Source: Rhizobium sp. CG5
Lineage (GTDB): Bacteria; Pseudomonadota; Alphaproteobacteria; Rhizobiales; Rhizobiaceae
NCBI RefSeq assembly: GCF_023701945.1
Contig: NZ_JABAEF010000019.1
Location: forward strand, 1-64,000
DNA: 64,000 nt
Reading direction: 5' to 3'
Part shown: positions 46,017 through 56,080 of the stretch, piece by piece
How positions within the stretch are numbered: the stretch's first letter is position 1
How the letters are laid out: every line of letters starts with the position of its first letter
Notes under the pieces: generated by a model
Databases searched by the model: none
What the model was told of the DNA's origin: nothing
Seen by the model: only the letters and a program-made list of their open reading frames with translations
Position numbers and translations under genes: made by a program

Positions 46017-47051
46017 TCAGGCGGCGGCCTTGCGCGGCTTGATCAGGCCACGATTGATCAGCAATTCGCCGATCTGCACGGCATTGAGAGCGGCGCCCTT
46101 GCGAAGGTTGTCCGAGACGATCCACATGTTGAGGCCATTTTCCACCGTCGCATCCTCGCGGATGCGCGAGATGAAGGTGGCATCCTCGCCGGCGCACTCG
46201 TAAGGCGTGATGTAGCCGCCGTCTTCGTGCTTGTCGATCACTAGGCAACCCGGCGCGTCGCGCAGGATGTCACGCGCCTGTTCCGCAGTGATTTCCTTCT
46301 CGAATTCGATATTGACCGATTCCGAATGGCCAATGAACACCGGCACGCGCACAGCCGTGCAGGTGACCCTGATCTTCGGATCCAGCATCTTCTTGGTTTC
46401 GGCCAGGACCTTCCATTCTTCCTTCGTGTAGCCATCCTCCATGAAGCTGTCGATATGGGGAATGACGTTGAAGGCGATGCGCTTGGTGAACTTCTTGGTT
46501 TCGATCGGATCGGCAACGAACACGGCACGCGTCTGGTTGAACAACTCGTCCATGCCATCCTTGCCGGCACCCGACACCGACTGATAGGTCGACACCACGA
46601 TACGCTTGATCGTCGCGAAATCGTGCAACGGCTTCAGCGCCACGACGAGCTGTGCTGTCGAGCAATTGGGATTGGCAATGATATTGCGCTTGGTAAAGCC
46701 GGTGATGGCATCGGGATTGACCTCCGGAACGATCAGCGGCACATCCTGGTCATAGCGCCAGGCCGACGAGTTATCGATGACCACGCAGCCTTGAGCACCA
46801 ATCTTCGGCGACCACTTCTGCGAAATGGTGCCGCCGGCCGACATCAGGCAAATGTCGGTCGTGGAGAAATCATAGTTCTCGAGATTCTGGACCTTCAGGA
46901 CCTTGTCACCGAAAGACACTTCGGTGCCCTGGGACCGCGCTGAAGCAAGGGCCACCACCTCATCGGCCGGGAAGTCCCGCTCCGAGAGAATGTTGAGCAT
47001 CTCGCGACCGACATTGCCGGTGGCGCCCACGATTGCAATTTTGAAACCCAT
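46017..47051 (-). CDS. asd: Aspartate-semialdehyde dehydrogenase
   Basis: A 344-residue NADP enzyme reducing aspartyl phosphate to the semialdehyde, the branch point to lysine/diaminopimelate, threonine and methionine. It shows the nucleotide loop GATGNVG (9-15), the catalytic Cys130 in NPNCSTAQ, SYQSVSGAGKDG-type substrate loop (TYQSVSGAGKDGMDEL), and the C-terminal motif VRVPVFIGHSESVNIE. It appears monocistronic, with its own terminator and a long upstream gap. Confidence 0.97.
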   Translation of the reverse strand: MGFKIAIVGATGNVGREMLNILSERDFPADEVVALASARSQGTEVSFGDKVLKVQNLENYDFSTTDICLMSAGGTISQKWSPKIGAQGCVVIDNSSAWRYDQDVPLIVPEVNPDAITGFTKRNIIANPNCSTAQLVVALKPLHDFATIKRIVVSTYQSVSGAGKDGMDELFNQTRAVFVADPIETKKFTKRIAFNVIPHIDSFMEDGYTKEEWKVLAETKKMLDPKIRVTCTAVRVPVFIGHSESVNIEFEKEITAEQARDILRDAPGCLVIDKHEDGGYITPYECAGEDATFISRIREDATVENGLNMWIVSDNLRKGAALNAVQIGELLINRGLIKPRKAAA

Positions 47052-47463
47052 AGTTTTTGCTCTCTTTCTGTCTCTCCGCAGTATGGTGAGGGGAAAAGTC
47101 GCTCGACGCGCACTTTCCTTATCCCCGGCCGTGCCGGGGAGAGAGCGGTGGCCAGAGACGTCAGACGGTTTTCGTCGTCGTTTTGGCCGTGGTCAGGATC
47201 GGAAGGGGCAATAGGTCACTCGCTCCGGCGTTTGCCGCCAGGCAGGCATTCACAGCAATGGACAAGCCGGAATTGCACATTCGAGATATCCTTCCACGCC
47301 TGCATTTAAAAGGTTTTCGGCCCTTGTCAAGCGGGAGCGTCAAAAGGGACGCGCCTGCCGGCCTTAACCCCTGTGCTGAAACCGGCATCAGGTCACCGGG
47401 AGTGACCCAACGACGGCCGAAAATGTCGACGGAGCTGCCCCAGTGCGCCATAGTGCGCCATCG
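47052..47463 (-). promoter_or_regulatory. Non-coding region upstream of asd, with promoter and hairpin
   Basis: A 412-bp gap. On the minus strand TTGACA (47325-47330) and a TAAATG-like -10 (47303-47308) at 16 bp spacing form a candidate asd promoter, giving a leader of about 250 bases. A perfect CCCCGGC-CGT-GCCGGGG hairpin (47123-47139) lies in that leader, ~70 bp before the asd start, without a T run. Several frames cross the gap but none has recognisable protein features or a ribosome-binding site. Confidence 0.4.
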
Positions 47464-48294
47464 TCAGGCCGCAACAGCCTCTGCAGGCTGGCGATCGGGC
47501 ATAAGGATGGCGGGTGGCAGTTCCGCCGACATCGGAGGGCGGGCCTTGCGGGCGCAACGCGGCCAGAGGCTCTGGCGCAGAACCGGAGCCGCATTGGGGC
47601 ACGCCTGGAACACCAGACCGTAGCGCGAAAAGACGATCGCCATCATCAGGGAGAACCAGGACCCGAAGGCGAGGCCGGCAATCACATCGCTTGGGTAATG
47701 CGCGCCGACCATGACCCGCGACATGGCAATCCAGATGGCCAAGATGGCGAAGGTAACGCGGTGACGCGGCATCAGCAGGGCGAAGATCATGAACAGGGCG
47801 CCGATCGTCGTCGAATGCCCTGAGGGAAAACTCTCGAACCGAGCAGTCCCGGCAAAGGGCTCGAACCCGAACGGTCCCCAATGTTCGAAATTGGCCGGAC
47901 GGGCCCGCCCGACGGCGCGCTTGATGAGATTGGCAGCCATGCCCGACAGGGCGATGCTGGCAAACACATAGAAAGCCAGCTGGCTGAAAAACAGCGCCCG
48001 GCAGCGGGCCTTCTTCGAATCGAGGATAAGGGACGCCGCCCAACCCTCAAATGCCAGAAACAGCGCCACGCAGATGATCCAGTCCGATTTGCCGAAATCG
48101 GTAATCCCTTCGCCCAGCCAATCCATGATCGGCGCCACATGCTGCTTGGCAGCACCGGCAGGTCCGTCCAGCAGGACGACAGCAAGCATGACGAGGCTTC
48201 CGCCGGCCAAGCCATATGTCCTGCAGTGAAAGGAAGGTGTCGGCGTGCGGATACGCTTGTGGCGTCGATCCAACCATGACGATATTCGGTTCAT
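47464..48294 (-). CDS. PAP2-family membrane phosphatase
   Basis: A 276-residue acid phosphatase of the PAP2/LpxE type. All three catalytic signatures are intact: K125-x6-R132P133, P157SGH160 and S192R193-x5-H199-x3-D203. Five to six membrane helices surround them. The C-terminal ~55 residues (after FSRYGLVF) are Pro/Ala/Arg-rich and look disordered. Lipid phosphates such as undecaprenyl pyrophosphate, phosphatidylglycerophosphate or lipid A phosphate are typical substrates; which applies cannot be told. The start at 48294 has GGAG six bases upstream. Confidence 0.9.
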   Translation of the reverse strand: MNRISSWLDRRHKRIRTPTPSFHCRTYGLAGGSLVMLAVVLLDGPAGAAKQHVAPIMDWLGEGITDFGKSDWIICVALFLAFEGWAASLILDSKKARCRALFFSQLAFYVFASIALSGMAANLIKRAVGRARPANFEHWGPFGFEPFAGTARFESFPSGHSTTIGALFMIFALLMPRHRVTFAILAIWIAMSRVMVGAHYPSDVIAGLAFGSWFSLMMAIVFSRYGLVFQACPNAAPVLRQSLWPRCARKARPPMSAELPPAILMPDRQPAEAVAA

Positions 48295-48389
48295 GTGCCA
48301 CTCCATTGGAGCCAGGACCACGAATACTACTGCGGCTAAGCAATATTTCTTCGCCAGCTATGGATGACACAGGACGCCGTGCGGAGCAA

Positions 48390-48424
48390 GATGGCGGCAC
48401 CCCGGAATCCGGAGTGCCGCCATC
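48390..48424 (-). terminator. Long hairpin downstream of leuB
   Basis: A 16-bp near-perfect stem (GATGGCGGCAC.CCGG / CCGG.GTGCCGCCATC, 3-base loop) begins 12 bp past the leuB stop. The expected T run on the minus strand is poor (TTGCTCC), so termination efficiency is uncertain. Confidence 0.55.
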
Positions 48425-48435
48425 AAAATCGGCTC

Positions 48436-49548
48436 TTAGCCGGCCAGCAGCCGGAATTCGGCAAGAACGGCATCGCCCATTTCGGTCGTGCCGACTTTGG
48501 TGCAGCTTTCGGCCATGATATCGGCCGTGCGGATACCCTTGCCGAGCACATTGGCGATCGCCGTTTCCAGGCGGTCGGCGAGGTCCACCATGTTGAACGA
48601 ATAGCGAAGGCACATGGCGAAGGAGGCGATCATGGCGATCGGATTGGCGATACCCTTGCCGGCGATGTCGGGCGCCGAACCGTGGACGGGCTCATACAGC
48701 GCCTTGCGCTTGCCGGTCTTGGCATCCGGTGCACCGAGCGAGGCCGACGGCAACATGCCGAGCGAACCGGTCAGCATGGCGGCAACGTCCGACAGCATAT
48801 CGCCGAACAGATTGTCGGTGACGATGACGTCGAACTGCTTGGGCGCGCGCACCAGCTGCATGCCGCCGGCATCGGCCAGCATGTGCTCCAGCTTGACATC
48901 CGGGAACTTGGCCTTGTGGGTCTCGGTCACCACCTGGTGCCACAACACGCCCGACTTCATGACATTGCGCTTTTCCATCGAGCAGACGGTGTTCTTGCGG
49001 GTGCGCGCCAGTTCGAAGGCAACCGAGGCGATGCGTTCGATTTCATAGGTGTCATAGACCTGGGTATCGATCGCCCGCTTCTGGCCATTGCCAAGGTCGG
49101 TGATCGTCTTCGGCTCGCCGAAATAGACGCCGCCGGTCAATTCGCGAACAATCAGGATATCGAGGCCTTCGACAAGCTCCGGCTTCAGCGACGACGCGGA
49201 GGCAAGGGCCGGATAGCAGATCGCCGGGCGCAGGTTGGCAAACAGCTCCAGATCCTTGCGCAGGCGCAGCAGCCCGGCTTCCGGGCGAACGTCATAGGGA
49301 ACATCGTCCCACTTGGGTCCACCCACCGCACCGAACAGAACGGCATCGGCGGACATGGCCTTTTCCATATCCGCTTCGGAAATCGCCGCGCCATGGGCGT
49401 CATAGGCGCAACCGCCGACCAGTCCTTCATCGGTCTCGAATCCGGTGCCGAAATCGCTGTTCAGATGCGCGATGATCTTGCGGACTTCGTTCATCGCCTC
49501 CGGGCCGATACCGTCGCCGGGGAGAAGGAAAAGCTTACGCGCTGTCAT
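48436..49548 (-). CDS. leuB: 3-isopropylmalate dehydrogenase
   Basis: A 370-residue NAD-dependent decarboxylating dehydrogenase of leucine synthesis. Family features are the N-terminal LLPGDGIGPE, GAVGGPKWD, the substrate segment LRLRKDLELFANLRP, the catalytic YDTYEIER and K in SMEKRNVM, and the NAD-binding C-terminal EPVHGSAPDIAGKGIANP (in part). The N-terminus and length are standard. leuD lies 183 bp upstream on the same strand; leuC is not in the window. Confidence 0.97.
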   Translation of the reverse strand: MTARKLFLLPGDGIGPEAMNEVRKIIAHLNSDFGTGFETDEGLVGGCAYDAHGAAISEADMEKAMSADAVLFGAVGGPKWDDVPYDVRPEAGLLRLRKDLELFANLRPAICYPALASASSLKPELVEGLDILIVRELTGGVYFGEPKTITDLGNGQKRAIDTQVYDTYEIERIASVAFELARTRKNTVCSMEKRNVMKSGVLWHQVVTETHKAKFPDVKLEHMLADAGGMQLVRAPKQFDVIVTDNLFGDMLSDVAAMLTGSLGMLPSASLGAPDAKTGKRKALYEPVHGSAPDIAGKGIANPIAMIASFAMCLRYSFNMVDLADRLETAIANVLGKGIRTADIMAESCTKVGTTEMGDAVLAEFRLLAG

Positions 49549-49690
49549 GGGGCCAACCTTTGCAAAGTGAAATAGAGGTGCCGCGTTTTATCGACCGCAG
49601 GCCCTCATTTCAAGCACGCAACAGGGTGCAGCGGTACGCTGCATCCCGGATTGCAAAGGATTTCGAGATTTGTCTTTAAGATTGAGGCGA

Positions 49691-49721
49691 GACGGCTACG
49701 GACGAATTCGCCGCAGCCGTC
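49691..49721 (-). other. Hairpin just after leuD
   Basis: A stem GACGGCT / AGCCGTC with further internal pairing begins about 10 bp past the leuD stop. A second hairpin (49624-49647, GGGTGCAGC / GCTGCATCCC with one bulge) follows in the leuD-leuB gap. Neither has a T run; they may attenuate read-through or stabilise the leuD message. Confidence 0.35.
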
Positions 49722-49731
49722 CGATCGATCC

Positions 49732-50337
49732 TCAGGCCCAGGGGCGCGATACGGCGTTGGACTTTTCAAAACTGTCGATGCTGGCGGCCTTCTCCAGCGT
49801 CAGGCCAATATCGTCGAGGCCGTTCAGCAGGCAATGACGCTTGAAGGCATCGATGTCGAAGCTGATTTTTCCGCCGTCGGGACCGGAGATTTCCTGCGCT
49901 TCCAGATCGACCGTCAGAACGGCGTTAGAGCCACGCTGCGCATCGTCTATCAGCTTTTCCAGATCTTCCGGGCTGACGACGATCGGCAGGATGCCGTTCT
50001 TGAAACAGTTGTTGTAGAAGATATCGGCAAAGCTCGTGGAGATCACGCAACGGATGCCGAAATCGAGCAGGGCCCAGGGCGCATGTTCGCGCGACGAACC
50101 ACAGCCAAAATTATCGCCGGCAACCAGGATCTTGGCGTTCTGATAGGCAGGCTTGTTGAGCACGAATTCCATGTTGAGCGAGCCATCTTCATGGTAGCGC
50201 GCTTCGGCGAAGAGACCCGTGCCAAGGCCGGTCCGCTTGATCGTCTTCAGATAGTCTTTCGGGATGATCATGTCGGTGTCGATATTGACAACCGGAAGCG
50301 GTGCGGCAACGCCCGTAAGCTTGTTGAACTTTTCCAT
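49732..50337 (-). CDS. leuD: 3-isopropylmalate dehydratase small subunit
   Basis: A 201-residue LeuD, the swivel-domain partner of the iron-sulfur subunit LeuC, isomerising 2- to 3-isopropylmalate. The family core is evident in VVNIDTDMIIPKDYLKTI, GDNFGCGSSREHAPWAL, SFADIFYNNCFKNGILPI. The start ATG at 50337 has AAGGCAGGA upstream; the open frame extends 34 codons earlier but without conservation. It is the first gene of a leuD-leuB pair separated from leuC. Confidence 0.96.
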   Translation of the reverse strand: MEKFNKLTGVAAPLPVVNIDTDMIIPKDYLKTIKRTGLGTGLFAEARYHEDGSLNMEFVLNKPAYQNAKILVAGDNFGCGSSREHAPWALLDFGIRCVISTSFADIFYNNCFKNGILPIVVSPEDLEKLIDDAQRGSNAVLTVDLEAQEISGPDGGKISFDIDAFKRHCLLNGLDDIGLTLEKAASIDSFEKSNAVSRPWA

Positions 50338-50493
50338 CGATCCTGCCTTCAATCTACGCGTTTGCGAGTTTGACCCCCGCAATAGAGCAAAAAAGGCGCG
50401 ATTTGAAGGAAAATATTGCCGGAAGATTTTCCAGCGCACGTATCGCGCCCAGAGCGCCCTGCACGATGTCAGGGCAGCATGTGCGGACCAACG

Positions 50494-50721
50494 TTAGAGG
50501 TCGATGATCGTGCCGCGACCGTCGTTCCAGACCCGCATCGGCTGCGTTTGCGGTTTGGCCCGGACAGGAACCGGTTTGGCGCGCAAAGACAGCATGCGCG
50601 CGGCAAGAACCGTTGTCAGGACGGCGCCGGCCAGAAGCGTCAGGGACACCGTGACGACGGCGGCGGCCGCGAAAAGGGCAAGGCCTATAAGGGCGATAGC
50701 GATGGAACGCAGATTGTGCAT
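50494..50721 (-). CDS. Small membrane protein, unknown
   Basis: A ~75-residue protein: one long hydrophobic stretch (IAIALIGLALFAAAAVVTVSLTLLAGAVLT, enough for one or two helices) followed by a basic, proline-containing cytoplasmic tail (RAKPVPVRAKPQTQPMRVWNDGRGTIIDL). The end VWNDGRGTIIDL is a recurrent tail of small rhizobial proteins, from memory. The start at 50721 has AGGA eight bases upstream; another ATG two codons earlier is too close to it. Divergent from the CitE-like gene. Function unknown. Confidence 0.65.
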   Translation of the reverse strand: MHNLRSIAIALIGLALFAAAAVVTVSLTLLAGAVLTTVLAARMLSLRAKPVPVRAKPQTQPMRVWNDGRGTIIDL

Positions 50722-50833
50722 GGTCATATTCCTTTCACAACAACGAAGGTGGCCCTTCTCTCCTGGGATTGCAAGAGCTATTGATGTCACGTCTTTTTGT
50801 CCGGTCCTGAAAAGCGCAACCACACGAGTTTCC

Positions 50834-51733
50834 ATGGTTTCCTTTGCCCTTCACCACCCCGCGCGCCTGCGCCGATCTGTCCTCAGCGTGCCGGCCATCA
50901 ATCCGCGCGCCCTGCAGAAAATCCACGACCTGGACTGCGACGCCGTGATCTTCGACCTGGAAGATTCGGTGGCCTCCGACAGGAAGAACGAGGCTCGCGA
51001 CAATCTCCGGCGCTTCTTTGCCGAAACGCCTCTTGTCGGCCGTGAGAGCATCATCCGGATCAATGCCCTCGACACCGACTTTTCTGCGGCCGACCTGGAC
51101 ACGGTGCTTGCCTGCGCGCCGGACGCTTTGTTGCTGCCGAAGGTCAACGAGCCGGAGGATGTGCAGATCGCATCGGACTTCCTGGCCGACAGTGACGCAC
51201 CGGACAGTCTGCGCATCTGGGCGATGATGGAGACACCGCGCAGCATCCTCAATGCGGCGGCCATTGCCGAATACGGACGTACTAGGGATACGCGGCTCGA
51301 TTGCTTCGTGATCGGCCTCAACGATCTGCGCAAGGACACCGGCGTGCCGGCCGAACCTGGCCGGACCTATCTGGTCCCCTGGCTGATGCAGGTCCTGCTG
51401 GCGGCCCGCGCCTACGGGCTGGATGTGATCGACAGCGTCTCGAACGACTTCAAGGATCTGCAAGGGCTCGAAGCCGAATGCCGGCAGGGCAGGGCCATGG
51501 GCTTCGACGGCAAGATGCTGATCCACCCGGCCCAGATCCCAGCGGCGAACCGATGCTTCGGCCCGGCGGACGAGGATCTGGTCGAAGCTCGCGCCATCAC
51601 CGCCGCCTTTGCCGACCCCGCGGCGGCGAGCCTCAATGTGATCAATTCCAACGGGCGCATGATCGAGCGTCTGCATCTTGAACAAGCAGAGCGGCTGTTG
51701 CAAAAGGCAGCCCTGATTGAAAACCGAGAGTGA
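50834..51733 (+). CDS. HpcH/HpaI-CitE-like CoA-ester lyase
   Basis: A 299-residue TIM-barrel lyase of the citrate lyase beta/malyl-CoA lyase group. Diagnostic segments are RRSVLSVPAINPRALQKI, the acidic metal site VIFDLEDSV, the Arg-containing IRINALDT, WAMMETPRSILNA with its metal-binding Glu, and GKMLIHPAQI. Such proteins cleave or form (3S)-malyl-CoA, citramalyl-CoA or related esters with Mg2+. The start at 50834 fits conservation although its ribosome-binding site is weak. A DUF1737 gene begins 7 bp later, suggesting an operon. Confidence 0.88.
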   Translation: MVSFALHHPARLRRSVLSVPAINPRALQKIHDLDCDAVIFDLEDSVASDRKNEARDNLRRFFAETPLVGRESIIRINALDTDFSAADLDTVLACAPDALLLPKVNEPEDVQIASDFLADSDAPDSLRIWAMMETPRSILNAAAIAEYGRTRDTRLDCFVIGLNDLRKDTGVPAEPGRTYLVPWLMQVLLAARAYGLDVIDSVSNDFKDLQGLEAECRQGRAMGFDGKMLIHPAQIPAANRCFGPADEDLVEARAITAAFADPAAASLNVINSNGRMIERLHLEQAERLLQKAALIENRE

Positions 51734-51740
51734 GCGGACA

Positions 51741-51947
51741 ATGAAAGTCTATCGATTCCTGACCGGCCCGGACGATGCTACCTTCTGCCATCGGGTTACG
51801 GCAGCCCTCAACCAGGGCTGGGAACTGCACGGCTCGCCCAGCCTCTCCTTCAACGCTCAGACCGGCCTGATGAACTGCGGCCAGGCCGTGGTGAAGACGG
51901 TGCATGGCAAGGACTACGACCCGGATATGAAACTCGGCGAGCAATAG
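51741..51947 (+). CDS. DUF1737 small protein
   Basis: A 68-residue protein of the DUF1737 family (MKVYRFLTGPDDATFCHRVT, WELHGSPSLSFN), soluble, with a conserved Cys-His in FCHRV and a GWELHGSP turn. It has no known function. It starts 7 bp after the CitE-like gene. Confidence 0.85.
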   Translation: MKVYRFLTGPDDATFCHRVTAALNQGWELHGSPSLSFNAQTGLMNCGQAVVKTVHGKDYDPDMKLGEQ

Positions 51948-52056
51948 TCGGCCCAGCTTCACCCGTCATCGGCAAAGGTGTTTCTCCAGGCGGTGCAATT
52001 GTCTTTCGCCGGCGTGTCGGCATTGAATGGCGCCCTCACCACAAAGGAAGAATGCC

Positions 52057-52479
52057 ATGCTGACCATCAAACGCCTCGACCAATCGGATGCACAAGCGCT
52101 GATTGCCGGCGCAAGGGCCAAGGCGCAGGACATCGGCGTGCCGATGTGCATCGCTATTACCGACGAGAGTGGCCAGCTGATCGCCTTTGAGCGCATGGAT
52201 GGCGGCAAGGTCACCAGCACGACGATTGCCATCGACAAGGCCTTCACCGCGGCCGCAGCCCGCAAAGCAACCCATGAATATGGCGAATCGAGCCAGCCCG
52301 GCAAACCGGCCTTCGGCATTCATTCTGCCATTTCGGGCCGGCTGATGGTTGTCGGCGGCGGACTGCCTGTCATCGTCGATGGGGATGTGGTCGGCGGTAT
52401 CGGGCTTAGTTCCGGAACCCCGGCGCAGGACATGCAATGCGCCCAGGCCGGTCTCGACCACTTCCTCGCCTCTCTCTAG
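52057..52479 (+). CDS. GlcG/HbpS-family heme-binding-type protein
   Basis: A 140-residue DUF336 (GlcG/HbpS) protein. The family pattern is ITDESGQLIAFERMDGG, IDKAFTAAAARKAT, and the C-terminal VGGGLPVIVDGDVVGGIGLS. Members occur in glycolate-use operons and as extracellular heme sensors; some stabilise cobalamin-dependent enzymes. No signal peptide is present here, so it is cytoplasmic. AAGGAAG precedes the ATG. It follows the CitE-like/DUF1737 pair by ~110 bp on the same strand, which may point to C2/C4-acid metabolism. Confidence 0.88.
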   Translation: MLTIKRLDQSDAQALIAGARAKAQDIGVPMCIAITDESGQLIAFERMDGGKVTSTTIAIDKAFTAAAARKATHEYGESSQPGKPAFGIHSAISGRLMVVGGGLPVIVDGDVVGGIGLSSGTPAQDMQCAQAGLDHFLASL

Positions 52480-52483
52480 CGAA

Positions 52484-52503
52484 AAGGGCAGGTTGAAAAC
52501 CTG
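52484..52503 (-). terminator. Weak terminator after the zincin-type peptidase gene
   Basis: A 6-bp stem CAGGTT-3 nt-AACCTG (52489-52503). On the minus strand it is followed by CCC and four T residues, 9 bp past the peptidase stop; it lies between two convergent genes. Confidence 0.4.
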
Positions 52504-52511
52504 TCAGTCGC

Positions 52512-52955
52512 CTAGGAACGATCGCCGGCCGTCGCGTCGGCGAATTCCTCGATCCGCTCCATATCGTCGTCGCTGAGGCCGAAATGGTGACCGATCTCGT
52601 GGATCAGCACATGGGTGATGATATCGCCTAGCGTCTCTTCGTTTTCCGCCCAGTAGTCGAGGATGGGACGGCGATAGAGCATGATGCGGTTCGGCAGTTC
52701 GCCGGTCTCCATCGTGAACCGCTCCGAAATGCCGCGCCCTTCGAACAGGCCGAGCAGATCGAACGGCGTTTCCAGCGCCATGTCCTCGAAAATCTCATCG
52801 GACGGAAAGTCGACGATCTCGATGATCAGATTGCCGGTCAGCGCCCGGAATTCCTCAGGCAAATTGCCATAGGCCTCGATCGCAAGCGATTCGAACGTGC
52901 TGATCGTGGGCGCATGGCGTTCGCGCCAATCTTCAGTCTGGTCAATCCGGGCCAT
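52512..52955 (-). CDS. Minimal zincin-type metallopeptidase family protein (PF06262)
   Basis: A 147-residue single-domain protein with the zinc-protease signature H119-E-I-G-H123 in HEIGHHFGLSDDDMERIEE; an Asp in GLSDDDM is the likely third ligand. Upstream strands (NLIIEIVDFPSD, GELPNRIMLYRRPILDYW) match the family. It is soluble, with no signal peptide. The substrate is unknown. The start at 52955 has AGGAG five bases upstream. Confidence 0.9.
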   Translation of the reverse strand: MARIDQTEDWRERHAPTISTFESLAIEAYGNLPEEFRALTGNLIIEIVDFPSDEIFEDMALETPFDLLGLFEGRGISERFTMETGELPNRIMLYRRPILDYWAENEETLGDIITHVLIHEIGHHFGLSDDDMERIEEFADATAGDRS

Positions 52956-53062
52956 GAGAACTCCTACTCAAACCCACCATATAGGTTCTTTGCCCCAGAT
53001 TTTCGAGTGGGAATTCCCGTGGACCGCAATTTGTCGGCGGCTTGCTATCCTGTCGCATTTTG

Positions 53063-53104
53063 TCCCAAAAGCAAATGCCTCCCCGACGCTGCGGAGAGGC
53101 ATTT
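53063..53104 (-). terminator. Terminator of acs
   Basis: A 13-bp stem AAATGCCTCcCCG / CGGaGAGGCATTT (6-base loop) begins 30 bp after the acs stop. On the minus strand it is followed by a T-rich tract (TTTGCTTTTGGG). Confidence 0.8.
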
Positions 53105-53133
53105 TCCTGTTCGAAACGGCCAGCCTGGACAGA

Positions 53134-55086
<1,953 letters not shown>

Positions 55087-55323
55087 GAACACCTCCTCAT
55101 GTGAATGCGCCAAAAACAAACGATGGCGGATCTCCTCTCCCCATCTATGTGCCACATTCATAGCAGGTCGTTTAAGCGCAGCAATTAGACAAAGGTCATT
55201 TCGACCTTGAAGAATTGCATTTTCGCTACATTGGGCGTATACAGCCGCTGATTTCCCCGAAATTGTGGTTATGTCCACGGCCCGCGGCCCCCCGGCCCGG
55301 ACGCAGAGAAGGATTGTTACTCC

Positions 55324-56019
55324 ATGGCCCAGACCCTGCTCATGCCAAAGGCGACCGCCGTTTGGCTGGTCGACAATACGGCGCTGTCATTTGAACAGAT
55401 CGCCCAGTTCTGCAAGCTTCACCCGCTTGAGGTGAAAGCCATTGCCGATGGCGAAGCGGCGCAGGGCATCAAGGGTCTCGACCCGATCGCCACCGGCCAG
55501 CTGTCGCGCGACGAGATTTCCCGTGCCGAAGGCGACGTGAACCACAAGCTGAAGCTTTCCGAGCCGAAGGTCAGGGTTCCCGATTCCAAGCGCCGCGGTC
55601 CGCGTTATACGCCGGTGTCCAAGCGTCAGGACCGGCCGAACGCCATTCTCTGGCTGGTGCGCAATCATCCGGAGTTGAAGGACGCCCAGATTTCCCGCCT
55701 GGTCGGCACGACCAAGACGACGATCGAACAGATCCGCGACCGCAGTCACTGGAATTCGGCAAACCTTGCGCCGATGGATCCGGTAACGCTCGGCCTTTGC
55801 AGCCAGATCGATCTGGACCTGGAAGTCGAAAAGGCATCGAAGGGCCGGCCGCTGCCGACCGCTGCCGAACTCGGCGCCACCCTGCAGGCGACGACGGCCA
55901 CCGAGAACCTCGGCCTCTACGGTCAGGAAGAGGAAAAGGAAATCGACGCCAACGCAGTCTTTGCGAAACTCAAGTCGCTGAAATCGACCCGCACGGACGA
56001 CGAAGACGACCAATACTAA
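55324..56019 (+). CDS. trcR: TrcR cell-cycle transcriptional regulator (DUF1013)
   Basis: A 231-residue DUF1013/TrcR protein confined to alphaproteobacteria, where it binds DNA at many promoters and helps cell-cycle-linked transcription. It opens with LLMPKATAVWLVDNTALSFE, includes a helix-turn-helix-like segment (NAILWLVRNHPELKDAQISR, LVGTTKTTIEQIRDR), and ends in an acidic tail. AAGGA lies upstream. It is a single gene closed by a strong terminator, between the acetate and propionate activation genes, both on the other strand. Confidence 0.93.
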   Translation: MAQTLLMPKATAVWLVDNTALSFEQIAQFCKLHPLEVKAIADGEAAQGIKGLDPIATGQLSRDEISRAEGDVNHKLKLSEPKVRVPDSKRRGPRYTPVSKRQDRPNAILWLVRNHPELKDAQISRLVGTTKTTIEQIRDRSHWNSANLAPMDPVTLGLCSQIDLDLEVEKASKGRPLPTAAELGATLQATTATENLGLYGQEEEKEIDANAVFAKLKSLKSTRTDDEDDQY

Positions 56020-56046
56020 GCCGAAGCTTGTAGCTCCGCTAAGAGG

Positions 56047-56080
56047 CCGGCCTGTGATCCAACACAGGCCGGTTTTTTTT
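56047..56080 (+). terminator. Rho-independent terminator of trcR
   Basis: A perfect 10-bp stem CCGGCCTGTG / CACAGGCCGG (6-base loop) runs into eight T residues. Its end touches the stop codon of the convergent prpE gene. Confidence 0.95.

Noticed and set aside
47183..47623. Open frames across the asd upstream gap, on both strands
   Set aside because: Low-complexity translations without recognisable domains; the longest overlaps the PAP2 phosphatase gene.
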